DNA from: Mycogone perniciosa
Taxonomy: Eukaryota > Ascomycota > Sordariomycetes > Hypocreales > Hypocreaceae
Reading direction: 5' to 3'
Assembly: GCA_025331125.1 (NCBI GenBank)
Contig: JAOALB010000098.1
Span: forward strand, 51,136 to 115,135
DNA: 64,000 bases
The position numbers and the translations under genes were made by a program. This document shows positions 34,601-47,593 of the stretch, one piece after another. How positions within the stretch are numbered: the stretch's first letter is position 1; the number at the start of each line of letters is the position of its first letter. The notes beneath the pieces are model-generated. The model was not told the DNA's origin, did not search any database, and saw only the letters and a list, made by a program, of their open reading frames with translations.

Positions 34601-37238
34601 GCAATGATTGCTTTTTCGTTTCCTTTCTTTGCCTGCTCAGATAACTTCTTCACAACATTGCTGATAGAGTAAACTCCATCAGATGGCGGGATTGCAAGCT
34701 TTGCCAACCAAAGCTGAGAGAAAGCGTCCAGAGCGGACTCGAGCAATGATGGAGCGATGTTCTCTCCAACGAGAAGCTCAAAGGGATATGACAAATCAGT
34801 CACATGTCCGTTGTCGTAAAAGACGGACCGAGAGCAGAGATAACCATAAGCCAACAATGCCCCCTCTGCCGCATTCAGATCAGGCCCAGCGGCCGTCGTG
34901 GCGTTGGCAAACAGAGCATTGAGAGTCTGTACCCAATTGCTGACGCTATCTGCATCATTCTGCGTATGAGCAGCTAGTATACCCAAAGCCTTGGCACCCA
35001 GGCTTCTAATCCTACTGTTGTTGGACTTGATGAGAGGAAGAAGATTGGTGCCAGAGCCTGCGACTTGTGCGATCACATGCACTGAGCTTAGTGAGGCAAC
35101 CTCAACAAACCAGCGAAGGCACTCTTCCCTAATTGGAGAATCTTCAACGAGAGCACCGGCAAGACAGGACTTGATGTACAGAATCACAGAGGGGGTAATG
35201 TCACTCCTGGCTAGGTATGCTCGGATCTTCTCGCGGGATTTGATGTCCGTTTCCACATTGGCATCAAGCGTCTGCATCCAATCCGGCTGGACGTTGAAGT
35301 CATCAAGGGCTGTGAGAAACATGATCTGTTTGCAATAGCGGAGAGACAAGGGGAATGCATGAATTCTGGTGCCTTGGAAGTTCTGGAACACAGATATGTC
35401 CGGTAATGTAGCGAGGCCAGGTATCAGTTGTGGGGTACGCGGTGGTTCAATACGGGAATTGAAGAAGGTGTTCACCATAGCTTTCCAATCTGGCATTGGA
35501 GGATTGGTGTCGCTGTGAGCAAAGTAGGTCCACGGATCCAGACCTTTATGACCTTGTTCGACGACGTCGCTCCTCTCGTTGGGCAGCCCTGCTACTGCGA
35601 TAATGTCAATCCATCGACCATATATATCAGAAAATGGCAAACATATGTTGGCCCATTTGACAACGGCGTGGCGTGCGCTTCGTACAGCTGGTGGCTCAAC
35701 TGATTCGGTCATATACAACATAAGTATGGTCCTCAGCGTTCCATCCAGGCTGCCAATGTTCGGGGGGAAATTTACTGCTAAACTCGAAAGAGCTGCATCA
35801 ATATTGACCACAGTGTCATTGATTGGATCATCAGATAGCGATTTGAAAAGCCACGATGCTATGTCGATGCGTTTCTTGTCGGGTATGTCGACAGATTGAG
35901 CCAGTATGCTAATGGTCTCGTAAGCTCTCGAACGAAGTTCTACTTCATCGTGTGATACCTCTCGAGTTGTTGGCCAACCCTGGATTTCGATGTAATTTCT
36001 CATCTTTTCGATGAGCTGTGGACCAATTGCAAATCCTTCTTTCGATGGCCCAATCCGAGCAACCCAGAACAAATACTGGAAGAGAGCTTTGTGCAGCTTA
36101 GTCCGCTGGAGAGTACTGGATGGCCTGAGTTCTCGAAAGGTCGGCACTTGAGACTGGTCGGGTAGGAAGTCAAATTCTATCACATCCATGATCCTGGTCG
36201 ACATTGTCGTCGAAATGGCGGATTTAGAAAGCACGGCCAGGATTCGAGTACGGTATGGTGCCGGGAGCAGACAATAAACGTCAAACAATCGGTTCACCAA
36301 ATCGGCATCCTCCATGGAAACCGAACTCCGCTTGATGATCTCTTCAGCGCTAGACGCTACCCGGGTATCATGGCTGGCAGAGGCATAGAGAGCAGGCAAG
36401 AACTTTTCCTCGTCCGCGAATGCTGCACTGGCCAACAGTGCGACGACCTTGACCTTTAATTCGGAAATTCTCTCAAGAAGCTTTTCAGCACCCGCTCCAT
36501 CGACAGTAAAGAAGGCGATTTCTTCCGCGGAGAATGTTGGGTTCGACTGAACCAAACTCCGCACTCCCCCGGGGACTCGCAATCTTAGGAAGAGTGCCAA
36601 TGATTTGGAAAGGTACCTTGCATCGGATTCATCTGTAAGGCCTATGGATTCCCTGAAAGCTTCGTCGTCCTTGGTCCCTCGAGGCGGTATCCGAACATCA
36701 AGAATTAGGCGAAGGATGATGTGGAAGAATGTTGCTGCCCTTGGCTGCCCTTCATCGCCAGAACATCCGCGGAGTGCAAATGGGATAAGCTCTCGCCTAT
36801 CGTCGACATCAAGTCGATCCAAGCTATGCAGGATGAATCCAAGGTCAATCCGTTTGATGGCAGCGGCGTCATTGGACATGTATTGCTGGAGTAAGGCCTT
36901 CACTGGGAGTACCACACTGCTTGCCGTTAGCTAGAATCCATCCGCACTTAGTAGGAATCGCCATACGATGGTGGTTGAATGAAGGGTTCTAATCGTGATA
37001 ATATTTCCATAACCTGATCTTTGTCAATAGCTGAAAGCAGCTTAGGCTATAGATGTATTAGGGGACTCACCCTGGCTCGCACCGAGGCATGTTCGCTCGC
37101 AGCCTTCAGAATCAGGGGAGCCAAATAGCGCTGCAGCACTTGGTGCAGCTTATCCTCCTTATTTGAGACTGCAAAGATTTTGAACTCGACACCTTCTACC
37201 AGCTGCAGCTCGCGTTGTTCCGTTGATGGAGCCGTCAT
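31633..37238 (-). CDS. ecm29: Proteasome scaffold/adaptor Ecm29
   Basis: Exons 37238-37071, 37013-36967 (47 nt) and 36916-31633 give 1,832 residues, close to the ~1,870 of yeast Ecm29. Intron 1 is 57 nt; choosing the acceptor at 37014 joins SVRAR to VMEILSRLEPFI and gives the family pattern, whereas nearer AG sites break it. Intron 2 is 50 nt. The protein is HEAT-repeat solenoid throughout, with N-terminal blocks LPVKALLQQY and NPTFSAEEIAFF and central GREWRMREASCAAICDLI. Ecm29 binds the 26S proteasome, tethers core and regulatory particles, and takes part in proteasome quality control and localisation. Start ATG 37238 (MTAPSTEQRELQL) is preceded by no convincing earlier start. Confidence 0.96.
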
Positions 37239-40200
37239 GATGGCCAGGGAGATAGATGGGCGGGGAAGCTGGGACGCGGACAGAAAACTCAGGGGTATCA
37301 CGAACAAGATTGCAAAACAAATATGAAGAAACGAATCTTTACTGGGAAGCGGTCATAAAGAGGCAATACTCAAGAGCGCAGCCTTGTAGGCAACTCTGGG
37401 TGACGACTTTGTGGTTCCAATGAGTTCTGGAGCATCGCCAACATTAGGCCTACAATGATGTGACGCCAGCCTTCTTGCCCAAGACATTGATGACTAAGCA
37501 TGGATATCTGGTCACTCGAAGTAATACAATAGTACTCCATAATATTGGCTATCACCACGTGAGATCGACAGCAAGGATTGGAGTCGTCTGTCTTGTTGGC
37601 CCAGGTAAGGTAGTATCTTAGTAGTAGTATTAACTATTGTTCCGTTTGAATGATATGCATGGGACCAAGAAAACACAAGAGATCCGATTAGTTATGATCT
37701 GACTGTCGCGTGAAGGGTTGGATGCCAATTAAAGGTTAGCATCAATAGGCAATAGGCAAAACTGACTAGGCATACTTCGTCGACAGCAGACGGATTGCCC
37801 TAAACCTCCGCCTTCCCAGCGTTGGTAAAGATCGACATCTTTTCTTGCTAGTATGTTACGGAACAGAGTATTCCGTATTACTTCGTAGTCGTGTCTAGGC
37901 AGTTATCTACTTCGTACATTGCTTGTTTGTCTGTCCTCGTATACAGTTACGGCGCCATGGTGCACGATCCTTTGTACATATATATGTACATAGTAGTAGG
38001 AGGCATGCCTGGGCCTCCAATGACACCCCAGGCTTCACTCTGGACTCTCTGGGTGCGTTTCCTCGCATAATTGAGGCTGCCGGAATTTATACTAGTGCTA
38101 TGTACATAGGAAGCGAGCACGGATTACTCGTACATGGGTTGTGAGCATTGTTTGCGGGCGGCTTTGCTTGGCGAGCAATGATGCCGGTATGACACGAGCG
38201 CAGACAGGGATGAGTTTTTTTAGAATCAACGTCACAGAATTGTAATTAGTCATGAACACGCCAATGAAGTGAAGCCGTACCTTACAATCCCGATTCCGGA
38301 GTGGATGGTGTGGGAGAGTGCGGAAGAGTCGGAGGTTGGAGATACATGGCCAAACGGCAAACGGACGAGCAGTTTGTTTGTACCTCTTTTCAGTTTTCAC
38401 GCTCTGTCGTCGGATGACTAGGATATTAGCCACTTCCTGCAAAAGCAGTTATAGTGAAGCTGGTCGTTGTACTTCTCCTCCTCCGGCCCTGCGAAGCGAC
38501 AAGATGCTCCGTCATCACCGGCTGGCAAAGCTGATTCGAAAAAAAAAAATGTGTGTGCGCCAGCAGGCTGAGATGGATGTTCAGACCCACGGTTATCGTC
38601 AGATACGGCCCAATGGGGCCCCTAGGCTTTTGAGCAACGACCCATAAGCCAACGACGCCAACGAAAGCTCACGATGATGTGGTGTGCGAAAAGCTTTTGC
38701 CAACTACGGAGTAGCACTAGGTCCTGAGCCCCGCAGTCTAGAGACACGCCTCAGAGAGTTGTGAAAAGCATGACAGAGTATAATATGCATGCACTATGTT
38801 CGGAGTAGGACGCTTGTGTACGTACTCACGATCCCCGGTCTCATCGTCACATCCGGGGTTCTGTCGCGTTTGCAGACAAACAAACCCTGGATAGACCAGT
38901 ATTTGTGTATCCTAGGTAGAGTCATGCGGTCTCATATAAACACCGCAGAGACAGGGCAAGAAAGGCGGTGACTTTGGTGTCTCAAGCTGACGCACATGAG
39001 GCCGGTCAGCTTCTCAGCATGTTCGTTGAGCTTTCAGCTGAGCTTGGGTGAGGACGACTGCAGGGATGGCCGCCTCGATACAATTGGGACCGACCTGGAT
39101 GCCTCAACCAAGGCAATGAGCCCACGGAACCAAATCCAGGCCTCACCTTATGTTGCACCCATTGCTTCTTCTTCTTCCGATGCTCCCAAGACTCCAATGC
39201 CGCTCCATAGCTGCAGCCCTATCGTGAATGAGGTGGTGCCACTGTGGATATGGGTTTGCAAGACTGTGCACTTCTCTGCTCCGTATAATATGCGAGATGT
39301 TCTGGAGGCAGCATTTGTCTTGTCACAGCGACTGCTGACCACGGACCGGCTGGCTCTGTCATCCTGGTCGAGTGCGGGCTGGTTCCTCAAATACACTTGG
39401 CCCTAACACTGTACGAGAACATCCGCACAGCCGGCATGTTAAATACGCACCCGACAATTCTCTCTCGAGGCTGTCCTCCACCAGCAAGCAGCACCCAGCT
39501 ACCTGGAAACGCCTCCCATTTGCCCATCGTTTGCGACGCTTGGGTGGACGGTGTTGTGCAGGAGCGCCACTCTTAGACTCCAGCCCAACCAAAGGCCGAG
39601 CAAAGAAAGCCCTGGGGCTCGAGACCATTTGGGCTAAAGACAGGGGAGGGGTGGCAGACTTGGTGTGGTGAGGAGCCAGGGGGGAGAGGTGTACGATCGA
39701 GACGGCTCAGAAACAAGATCCAACCGCGCGAGCCTCGTCGATATTTTCATTGCAGTTCGTACGGCCGAAGAAGCGAAGCAATCGAATAGGTGCGGGAGAT
39801 GTTTAATGATGTCGCGTCGAGGTATGCATGGAAAACCGGCATTGCCCTTGTTTGTTGGCTTGGTCGGATGCGTGTGTGCTCGCAAAACCATGCAGGGGCT
39901 TGGTTGATATAGAACTGGTCTAAGACACAACAGCCATCGACCAAGTGCTTCGCAGGGAGTGCTCCCTTGGCAAACGGGCCCTGTTGAAACCCCAGAGCGA
40001 GAATTGGCCGAAATGAGTGTCCGGGAGGCAGCATTCTTTGCGCGTGTGGTCGCTTGGTTGCCAACATTCGATCTGGGTGTTTGGCATGCTTCGAAACGCT
40101 GTCCAGGAAACGACTCGCTTCCCCATTTGTGTGACCTCACTGGTGGAAGAGGCGACGCGAACGGCTATCATATCATATCATCCAGGCAAACATGGGAGAA

Positions 40201-40678
40201 GTGAGACGCATCTAGAGAGCCGAGACATGTTGCTTTTTTTCACCCTTGACGGTGTGCAAGGTGCAGCAAGGCAGCCAGAAGGCATCTGAAATCAGTACGT
40301 AGTCGCACGTCGTACCAAGTACGTGTACGTAGTACCCATTCAAGGGCGATTTGACGACATGCTTGATTCCGAAGGTCCGTCAAGTCTCCCTGATGTACGG
40401 AGTACGAAGTATTGGCATTGGAAAGTGATGTGACAGTTAGTATCTTCTGGCTGTGTCAACACACCCTGAGTAGAGGTACAGTCACGTAACGTCTTCGGAA
40501 CACACACATTGCTCGACTAAATTACAGTCTTGGTCTGACACATTCCACCAGACCGCGACTATCAAACTCTAATGCCTGTTGCATCTTCGGACTTCCGATG
40601 TACTGCAACACATGTATTCGGATGAGGCACGCGGACAAATGGATGGAAGCCCCCTGTTTCCAGAACTGTCTCTGCCAA

Positions 40679-40731
40679 CAGAGAGAGTGGAAGAGAGAGT
40701 GGAAGAGAGAGAGGAAGAAAGAGAGAGAGAG
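40679..40731. repeat. GA-rich simple repeat
   Basis: Runs of GAGAGAGTGGAA repeated, then GAGAGAGGAAGAAAGAGAGAG. It gives rise to Glu/Arg-rich and Leu/Ser-rich artefact ORFs on the two strands. Confidence 0.85.
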
Positions 40732-42428
40732 GAGTGCCTGCTCTGCAATTACTGTCCTGCCTATCAATGCCATGTGCTTCGTACATTGGAAATATGCTCC
40801 AATATCTATCTATATTGTACGAAAGGCAGCACACAATAACAAGTAAAAACAACAACAAAGCTTAGAAGCATCCCCGCCCTGCCAATGCGACCTTCATAGG
40901 CTTCCGGCGCGTCAGTTGCTGCTATGCTCGCCTGCCGAGGACCCCTTCTTTCGGCTTCCAAATGTTGCTGCACGATTTCGAGATCCACAGAAGTGCCTTT
41001 GGCTAGGGCGAGCATTGTATCCAGTTAGACCCGCGAACGGACCTGTGAGGAGCCGTGAATTGTGCCAAAAGACGTGTTGAGACGGGGAAAAACCTTGTGT
41101 TAGTGACACACCCTTCGGGCAAACGCGTGTTTTGATGAGAGATTGATGAAGCTTCCTCAGCCCTTGGCCCACCACCACAAACAGATATTTTCCATGGTCT
41201 TCGAAGGCATTGGGACTACGAAGTACTTGACGCATTCATGGAGAGGGGGGTATGCTGTTTTCGGCATTTGTGACCGGAAGTGGAGGATGCCGACTTGCTG
41301 CTTGCTGCTTTCATCTCTTGTAATCCACGTGTCTTGGGCCGAGATTAATGACACGCATGCGGCTATCTGGACAGGGCAAATTGCCAAAGGCATTGTTTCT
41401 TCATGTCTGCGAGAAAGAAGCAAAGTTCGTTCGACAGGTGGGTACCAGGTAGCACTACTCGGCCACAGCCCATAGCCCAAAGCCCATAGCACATGTCGAC
41501 ATCATCAAATCGGTGCCCGCGACGATGATGATGGTTGATGATGCGCCACCAACAGCCTCCAGCAAGAACCAGTGCGTGCGCCAGCCTTAGCAGAATCGTT
41601 CTCTCCCCAGGACCCCAGTTTTCCAAGGCATCAGAGCGTCCAGCCCGGCGAGCGCAAGAGTCATTCCTTCTCGCAGGAGCAAGGTCCAGTGCTACTCGGT
41701 CCAGCGCCACCATCCACACACGCCCACCATGTGCCAGCTTTGCACAGGGCTTTTCCGGCCTCTGCCTGTTCGTTCGCCTGTCCGCTGGTTCGTTCGTTAG
41801 TGCTCGATCCGTCCATAGATACTACATACTTGCCGCTCCCTCTCGTCCTCGCCCTCTCCCTCTCCCCACAGTGTGTTTCTTGTTCTGTTTCTTGTTGCCC
41901 GCAATTTTTGCAGAGAATTCGTTCTTCGCTGCGTGATTGTGTGTGTTGCTCTTGCCGTCCTCGTTTGCTGCTTTGCGCTCTGTTGTCTGGATTTGATCGT
42001 TCTTGATCATTTGGCCAATATCTCGCAAAGTGCCGTACTACTCGGTGGTCATCGTCGACATCTCACTCACCTAAACGACGAGCCCACTCTGCCTACAAGC
42101 CCTCCCCCCCGCTCCTCTGTTCTCTGTCTTCAGTCGTCAGTCTCCTGTCTCCTGTCTCCTGTTGTCTGTCGGCCGCAACCTAGGCTCTTTAGCAGCTTTC
42201 CGGCCGTGTGCTTATACGAGTATTCGTCTGCTCGTGTTGTGGGCGGATTTCCGTAAGTGTTTCAGCGCCCTTGGTGCCACCCAACCAGCTAAGAGAACCT
42301 GAGATCGAAAAAAGATCGCCTTGTCGCGAAAAGGCCACACCCCCCTGGTCGATCCTGGTCGATAATTTGACCCTGCCCTCGCCTAACTAATCCCCGCGCG
42401 ACCCGGTCCAGGCTGTGCAGCGTCGACC

Positions 42429-42462
42429 TGTGTGTGTGTGTGTGCGTGTGCGTGTGTGTGTC
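42429..42462. repeat. (GT)n microsatellite with GC interruptions
   Basis: TG/GT run with two CG interruptions, in a pyrimidine/GT-rich leader-like region. Confidence 0.85.
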
Positions 42463-44766
42463 TGTCCAACGAGAGGGCCAGTACCAGCACCAGCTCGACA
42501 AGGGAGAGAAAAAAAAAAGCTCGCCCGCTACCTGCCGCACGCTGTCCCGCGACTTTGGACTCTTTTCTTTCATTCACCACTTCCTCTTCCCCATCTCTCT
42601 TTTTTTCGTCACGGCTGCTACGGCTCTTCCTTGCGCGTGTTTCGGAATATCGGCTGAGAGAGTTAACGGTTGTTTTTGCCGGCGCTTAAAAGTGAGTTTT
42701 CCTGATTGATTGTTTTTTTTTCTTTCTCCTCTGTGAATTCCCCTCTTGTCTGTGCTGTTGGGTCGGATATGTGGTGTTTTGCGCGTGTGGGATGTTGGAT
42801 CCGAGAGCGCTACCCCTCGATGGCGATGACGAAACCGACAAATATCAACTGCGACTCGAGTCGTCCCTATGCGCGAGATAGAGAAAATGTTCTGGAGCGA
42901 CGCAATCAATCGACTGAAGGCCTCTATGTGGGTGGTTCTGCGCAAATTGGCTGTATTTCCGATCGCGCCGCTGTCGCTGTGTCTCTCCCGTGGTTCGCGC
43001 ACCATCTCTACGTCGAGTCATTGTGATCGCATTGATAATACCGCATTGGCGCCTACGGCCTTCTTCATGCGGCATCCCGAATCATTTCCCGGAGGGAACT
43101 CCAATCTTCCAGTGTCTCTGTTCCCTGGGCAGTTTGCTTCGGCGTTTGCGATTGACGAACGCCCACAACTCGACCATCTTTCCGCCTAGTTCGATGCGAC
43201 GCGAGGCGCCCAGACATATGATACACTCGGACTGCCTCCTTCATACGAAACAATGGCCAAGCCACAAATTCTTGGAGGATCCATCGTCAGGAGTATGGGT
43301 GGGAGTGGGCTTTGCGACTTTGTCGACGCGGAGCCTATGTTGAGCCCTTCTTAGATCGCGCGCGCTCTGCAACGTCATTGTCTTGTGTACTGCTATCTCC
43401 CCTGTATTGGAGACCGAGCATACCTTCGATCGACTAGTGTGCGACGGTGGTTCGACAGAAGAGTCTCCAGGCTTGGCATTTCGATATGACATCCATCAAC
43501 CGCGTCTCCCCATACCCGATGGACTTGGGGATTGCGGAGCCTGGGCTAGTATTGTGGAGATGCTGGGCTAATGCCCTCAACCAACATCTTGGAGACTGGT
43601 TACGCCTCAATTTCTTCTGGGGGCCTTGGTTCCATATTGATGCGTCCGTTCGCCTTATCCTGGCGATTCTCCGTGTGGACATGGCCCCTCACACACGCGA
43701 ATAACCGTTTCGCCGTCTTCCACAAATGTTACCTCAAGTCCGTAACTGTTATCGTCAACTGTTCTGGAAGGCCAAACCTCTCTTTCTTGCGAATATTCGG
43801 GGTACGCTGCGAACTGGAGCATATAAACAGCCCTGGTACACTTGTGCAATGCCATGACAAGCTGTGACCTCCAATGTGGTTGGTCATTGTTCCAAGTATC
43901 ATATCGACCACCATCGGGACGAATATCTTCAACTCATGGCGTGAGGCATCGTGGTTTATTCTCAAATGCTTGGGGTTGACTTTGAGGGGAGGACGAGGTC
44001 TTTGCTGAGGGGCTGGACGACTTCTGCTGACCATGCGCGCAAAATCAACATCTTGCTGTGATACCTGAGGATTTAGATCTTAGATTGTCTGCTTGCCTGA
44101 AATTGGGTCAGCGAGTGCTAACAAGTGAAAATCAGGTTCTTGATTTCGAGAGCGGTTCAGTTGTTTTACCACATTCCTTTGGGATTTTGGGTAGAACATA
44201 CGTTCAGTCCACGATATCAACTCCATATACCATTTAAGACTCCGGCTTCACAGTCATCATCAGGACACTGTCCCCGTTTGCAATATTCCCCCAAAAGCAT
44301 TCTTTGCTACCTTTTACGCGGCGTGACGGCGTCTTGAGGACTTGTTGTCTGTACGACTACTTTCGGAGTCTCGGCATTGGGTCTGGATACCAGCCTTTCT
44401 GATTCGTTCCCAATTCCCATTTTGGTTCGACAGATTTGCATCCTTTCGAAGTTGAGCTGGTTTGAAGGTTCGTAAACTCTTGCATCGTGGGCGCGTGTAT
44501 CGTAACAATCGTGGTCATGTTGCCTCGTTTTCCTCCATCAGGGCTAACTTTGGCTTCTTAGATCTCACGATATTTCTTATCTGGGTCTTTTCTCGTTTAG
44601 CTCTGCATCATAAAGGTAGGATATAATTTGATTCTCGATGGATGAAAGACGTGTTCTGGTAGAGAGCATTAGTTGACCTGTTTGCAGATTTCTGGTCTCC
44701 GAAACGATTTCGCACTCACGACTTTTATTCTCTTCGGTTGATTTGTAGGTAAGGAGGTCTCACTAG

Positions 44767-44779
44767 CCCCCCCCCCCCC
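44767..44779. repeat. C13 homopolymer
   Basis: Thirteen consecutive C residues between ACTAG and TTGACTG, in non-coding sequence. Confidence 0.85.
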
Positions 44780-45308
44780 TTGACTGATGGCAATAATCCT
44801 AATGATGTGGATGTAGTCCTTGAGAGAATCTTCTTCATCTAGGAACGAAGTTGCCAGTACTTTTGTATTATTTGCTCTCGAGGCAGATTTCGATTTGGTT
44901 TTCATAACAGCTTTTCGATACCAGGTATGTGTAAACCTGCAAACCCCCTAGTGGTCTAAGCCCCCTATTCTACTAGGTAGAATGCCAATACAATAGGGAG
45001 GGCTCAAGCGGGCCCTCCTCAAACCAGAATGCCCCCAACTGCGGTGCCAGGTACCGGTCAGCCAAGTGGCCAGGCACGCGTGCAGTGTTTAAACCACTCC
45101 CGAAATTTCTCTACCCTCTTTCTTCCTCCTTCATCCTTGCACAAACACAAACGCATCGAGAGATTTCAACTTGACCACAACTTTCATCAAAGCTTCTTTC
45201 TTGAACACCCTTGGACACTTAGTCTTTTGCTTTTCCTATCATCTTCTCCATCTTCTGTATCCTCCAACTTGAATATTCCCATTTTTGAGTTGGATCCCCC
45301 TGCCCACG

Positions 45309-45688
45309 ATGTCTGACGCGACCGAAAAGAAGGTCGAAACGGTCAAAAAGACTGTGGAGACTATCGAGGAAGTCGTCGAGAAGACTGAAACCACTGAGGA
45401 AGTCGAGAAGACTGAAATCACTGAAATCACTGAAGTCATCGAGATCACTGACACCGCTGACACCGCTGAGGCCAGTGAGAACAGTGAGAACACTGGTAAC
45501 ACTGGTATGCCCATCTTCATCTTCACGTTCTCCCCTGCATTTGATTTTCCATCGATCCTCCATCGATTTTCGTCACTGTTCCATCCGTCATTTCATCCGG
45601 GGTGCTTTCTGCCGTTTTGAAACTTTGTGCTAACTCTTTCCTAGACGAGTATGGATCTCAACCCCCCTTTTATTTCTGTTGCGGCTAA
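45309..45688 (+). CDS. Upstream ORF (acidic Thr/Glu-rich) overlapping the RRM-gene start
   Basis: ATG 45309 opens a frame coding MSDATEKKVETVKK, followed by repeated TE, ETTEEVEKTEITEIT and TDTADTAE units. A likely intron, 45505-45644 (GTATGC...TAACTCTTTCCTAG, 140 nt), joins it to DEYGSQPPFYFCCG and a stop at 45688, 79 residues in all. Every possible donor in this ORF is in phase 1, so it cannot join the RRM frame that starts at ATG 45651; the two overlap out of frame by 38 bases. Unspliced it ends at 45620. It may be a translated regulatory uORF, a small independent protein, or chance in repeated DNA. The pyrimidine-rich sequence just upstream suggests a promoter here. Confidence 0.4.
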
Positions 45689-47593
45689 CGGTGGCCCTGT
45701 CACTAGCCAAATGGCTTTCCAGAACGGAACTCCACCGGCTACTGACATGTCGGCTGTGCCGCCTCCCGCTGGTCCTCCTCAGGACCAGGCCAAGACCACC
45801 CTTTGGTAGGTTTCTGAAGACGTGGAGTGGCGAGATGGTTGCTGACGATGGCGCAGGATGGGCGAACTTGAGCCGTGGATGGATGAGAATTTCATCAAGG
45901 GTGTCTTCCTTTCCGCCGCCGGCGAAACTGTCAATGTCAAGGTCATTCGTGACAAGAACTCCGGGTAAGTCTACAGCGGAAATTCGATTCCAAATGCCGT
46001 CCTGGGATCAGAGTGCCCTCGGTATCAAAGCAGAGGCTAACTCGACACCTCCTATAGCAACGCGGGCTACTGCTTCGTCGAGTTCCCAACCCCCGACGCT
46101 GCCAACAAGGCGCTTCAATTGAACGGCACTCCCGTTCCCAACAGCTCCCGGCAGTTCAAGCTCAACTGGGCCTCTGGCGGCGGCTTGGTTGATCGACGGT
46201 ACGTTTTCAACCCCCTGACTCTATGTTATACCCTATGTCGTGATGTACCCCAAACGTCCACTGCCACCCCGCTATCTGTACGCTGTGCCTTGCCGCTATT
46301 GCTTGCTTGTCACTGAGCACTAGCAGTGGCAATGATACTCGCATCGGATTTACTTTCTTCACCTGCACAATGTTTGCGTGTCCTTTCCTTGCCCTGCCGC
46401 TGCCTAACCCTGCTCCTGATCCTGCACCTTTGACATCGCACCCCTCAGCAGCATCGGATTCTAATGTCTGCACCGCACAGAGACGATCGCGGCCCTGAGT
46501 ACAGCATCTTCGTGGGCGATCTCGGTCCCGAGGTCAACGAGTATGTCCTGGTCTCGCTCTTCCAGGCTCGTTTCCCTTCTTGCAAGTCGGCCAAGATCAT
46601 GACCGATGCCATGTCTGGCCAGAGCCGCGGCTATGGCTTCGTTCGCTTCTCGGACGAGAACGACCAGCAACGCGCCCTCGTCGAGATGCAGGGAGTCTAC
46701 TGCGGCAATCGTCCTATGAGGATCTCGACTGCCACCCCTAAGAATCGGTACGTCTCTATCCCCCCCTTCTTTCTCTTATGCAAGCATGTGATTTTCTAAC
46801 GTGCCATGCATGCAGCGGCAACCACGGCTTCGGTCACGGACATCAGGGAGGTCCGATGATGGGCGGCGGTATGCCTCAGCAGCAGCAGATGTGGGGTGGA
46901 GGTGGTGGAGGTGGTGGTGGCGGCGGTGGTGTCCAGGGTTTCCCCTATGGAGGCGGAAACTTCAACCCGGCCACCCAGATGAATCAGTTCACTGACCCCA
47001 ACAACACTACTGTCTTCGTCGGTGGTCTTTCTGGCTACGTCACCGAGGATGAGCTCCGCTCGTTCTTCCAGGGCTTTGGAGAGATCACCTACGTCAAGAT
47101 CCCCCCTGGCAAGGGCTGCGGCTTTGTCCAGTTTGTCCACCGCCACGCTGCTGAGATGGCCATCAACCAGATGCAGGGCTACCCCATCGGCAACTCGCGT
47201 GTCCGTCTTAGCTGGGGCCGATCCCAGAACAACTCTGGAGTCGGCACTCCGTACCGCCCGGCTCCCCCGCCACCCCACTACATGGGCATGCCCGGCCCCG
47301 GCCACGGCCCCGGCCCTGCTCCCTATGGTGGTCCTCACCACTTCGGTGGCCCGGCTCCTGGTCCTCAGGGACCTCCTGGACCCCCCGGCCCTGCTGGCCC
47401 CCCTCAGGTAAGACACGCACCATCTCGCTTTGAATTCCAAGCCCAGAGGATGGTAGCTTACAAGTCTCAGTGATTCGAAAGCCCGGTTGGACTTTTGAGA
47501 CGGCCAGTCTGAACGACTAGGCTTGGGAACCGGACAACTTTTTGTCAACTCTCATTTGATGCTCTCCTTTCTTTTGCTTGGCAGCCGATATGA
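45651..47593 (+). CDS. Three-RRM RNA-binding protein (Nam8/Ngr1/Csx1, TIA-1-like)
   Basis: Exons 45651-45805, 45857-45964, 46058-46198, 46481-46747, 46816-47407 and 47585-47593 give 423 residues. If the last intron is retained, the frame instead ends at 47473 (442 residues). Three RRMs: residues ~51-132 (TLWMGELEPWMDENF, GYCFVEF), ~142-222 (SIFVGDLGPEV, GYGFVRF) and ~289-360 (TVFVGGLSGYV, GCGFVQF). Between RRM2 and RRM3 lie a QQQQ and a twelve-Gly run. The tail is Pro/Gly-rich. The spacing and the TLWMGDL-type opening are those of Nam8/Csx1/Ngr1, proteins that bind U-rich RNA in splicing or mRNA stability. Intron 3 is long (282 nt). An upstream ORF overlaps this start codon. Confidence 0.88.

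Larger units (their letters stand above)
37239..45308. other. Eight-kilobase region without a supported protein gene
   Basis: Every ORF between ECM29 and the RRM gene is short and overlapped by ORFs in other frames; none resembles a known family. The stretch contains TACGGAGTA copies (near 37865, 38705, 40397), a GA-rich tract (40679-40731), a (GT)n tract (42429-42462) and a C13 run (44767-44779). From ~41,700 to 42,720 the plus strand is rich in CT runs, like a long fungal 5' leader, and shows donor-like sites (GTAAGT at 42253, GTGAGT at 42691). It could hold a long leader or non-coding transcript of the RRM gene. I see no tRNA or rRNA. Confidence 0.4.

Noticed and set aside
40806..41015. 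Minus ORF starting MLALAKGTSVDLEIVQQHLE
   Set aside because: The text looks protein-like and starts with ATG, but it is 69 codons, has no homology I recognise and no splice partner; too weak to call.
45219..45563. Two minus-strand ORFs rich in Ser/Asp/Phe and Val/Ser opposite the uORF
   Set aside because: They are the complement of the GAA/ACT-type repeat that encodes the acidic uORF; repeated sequence keeps all frames open.
46796..47548. 250-codon minus ORF opposite the RRM gene
   Set aside because: It spans an intron and two RRM exons on the other strand; a codon-bias shadow with Ser/Ala/Thr-rich text.
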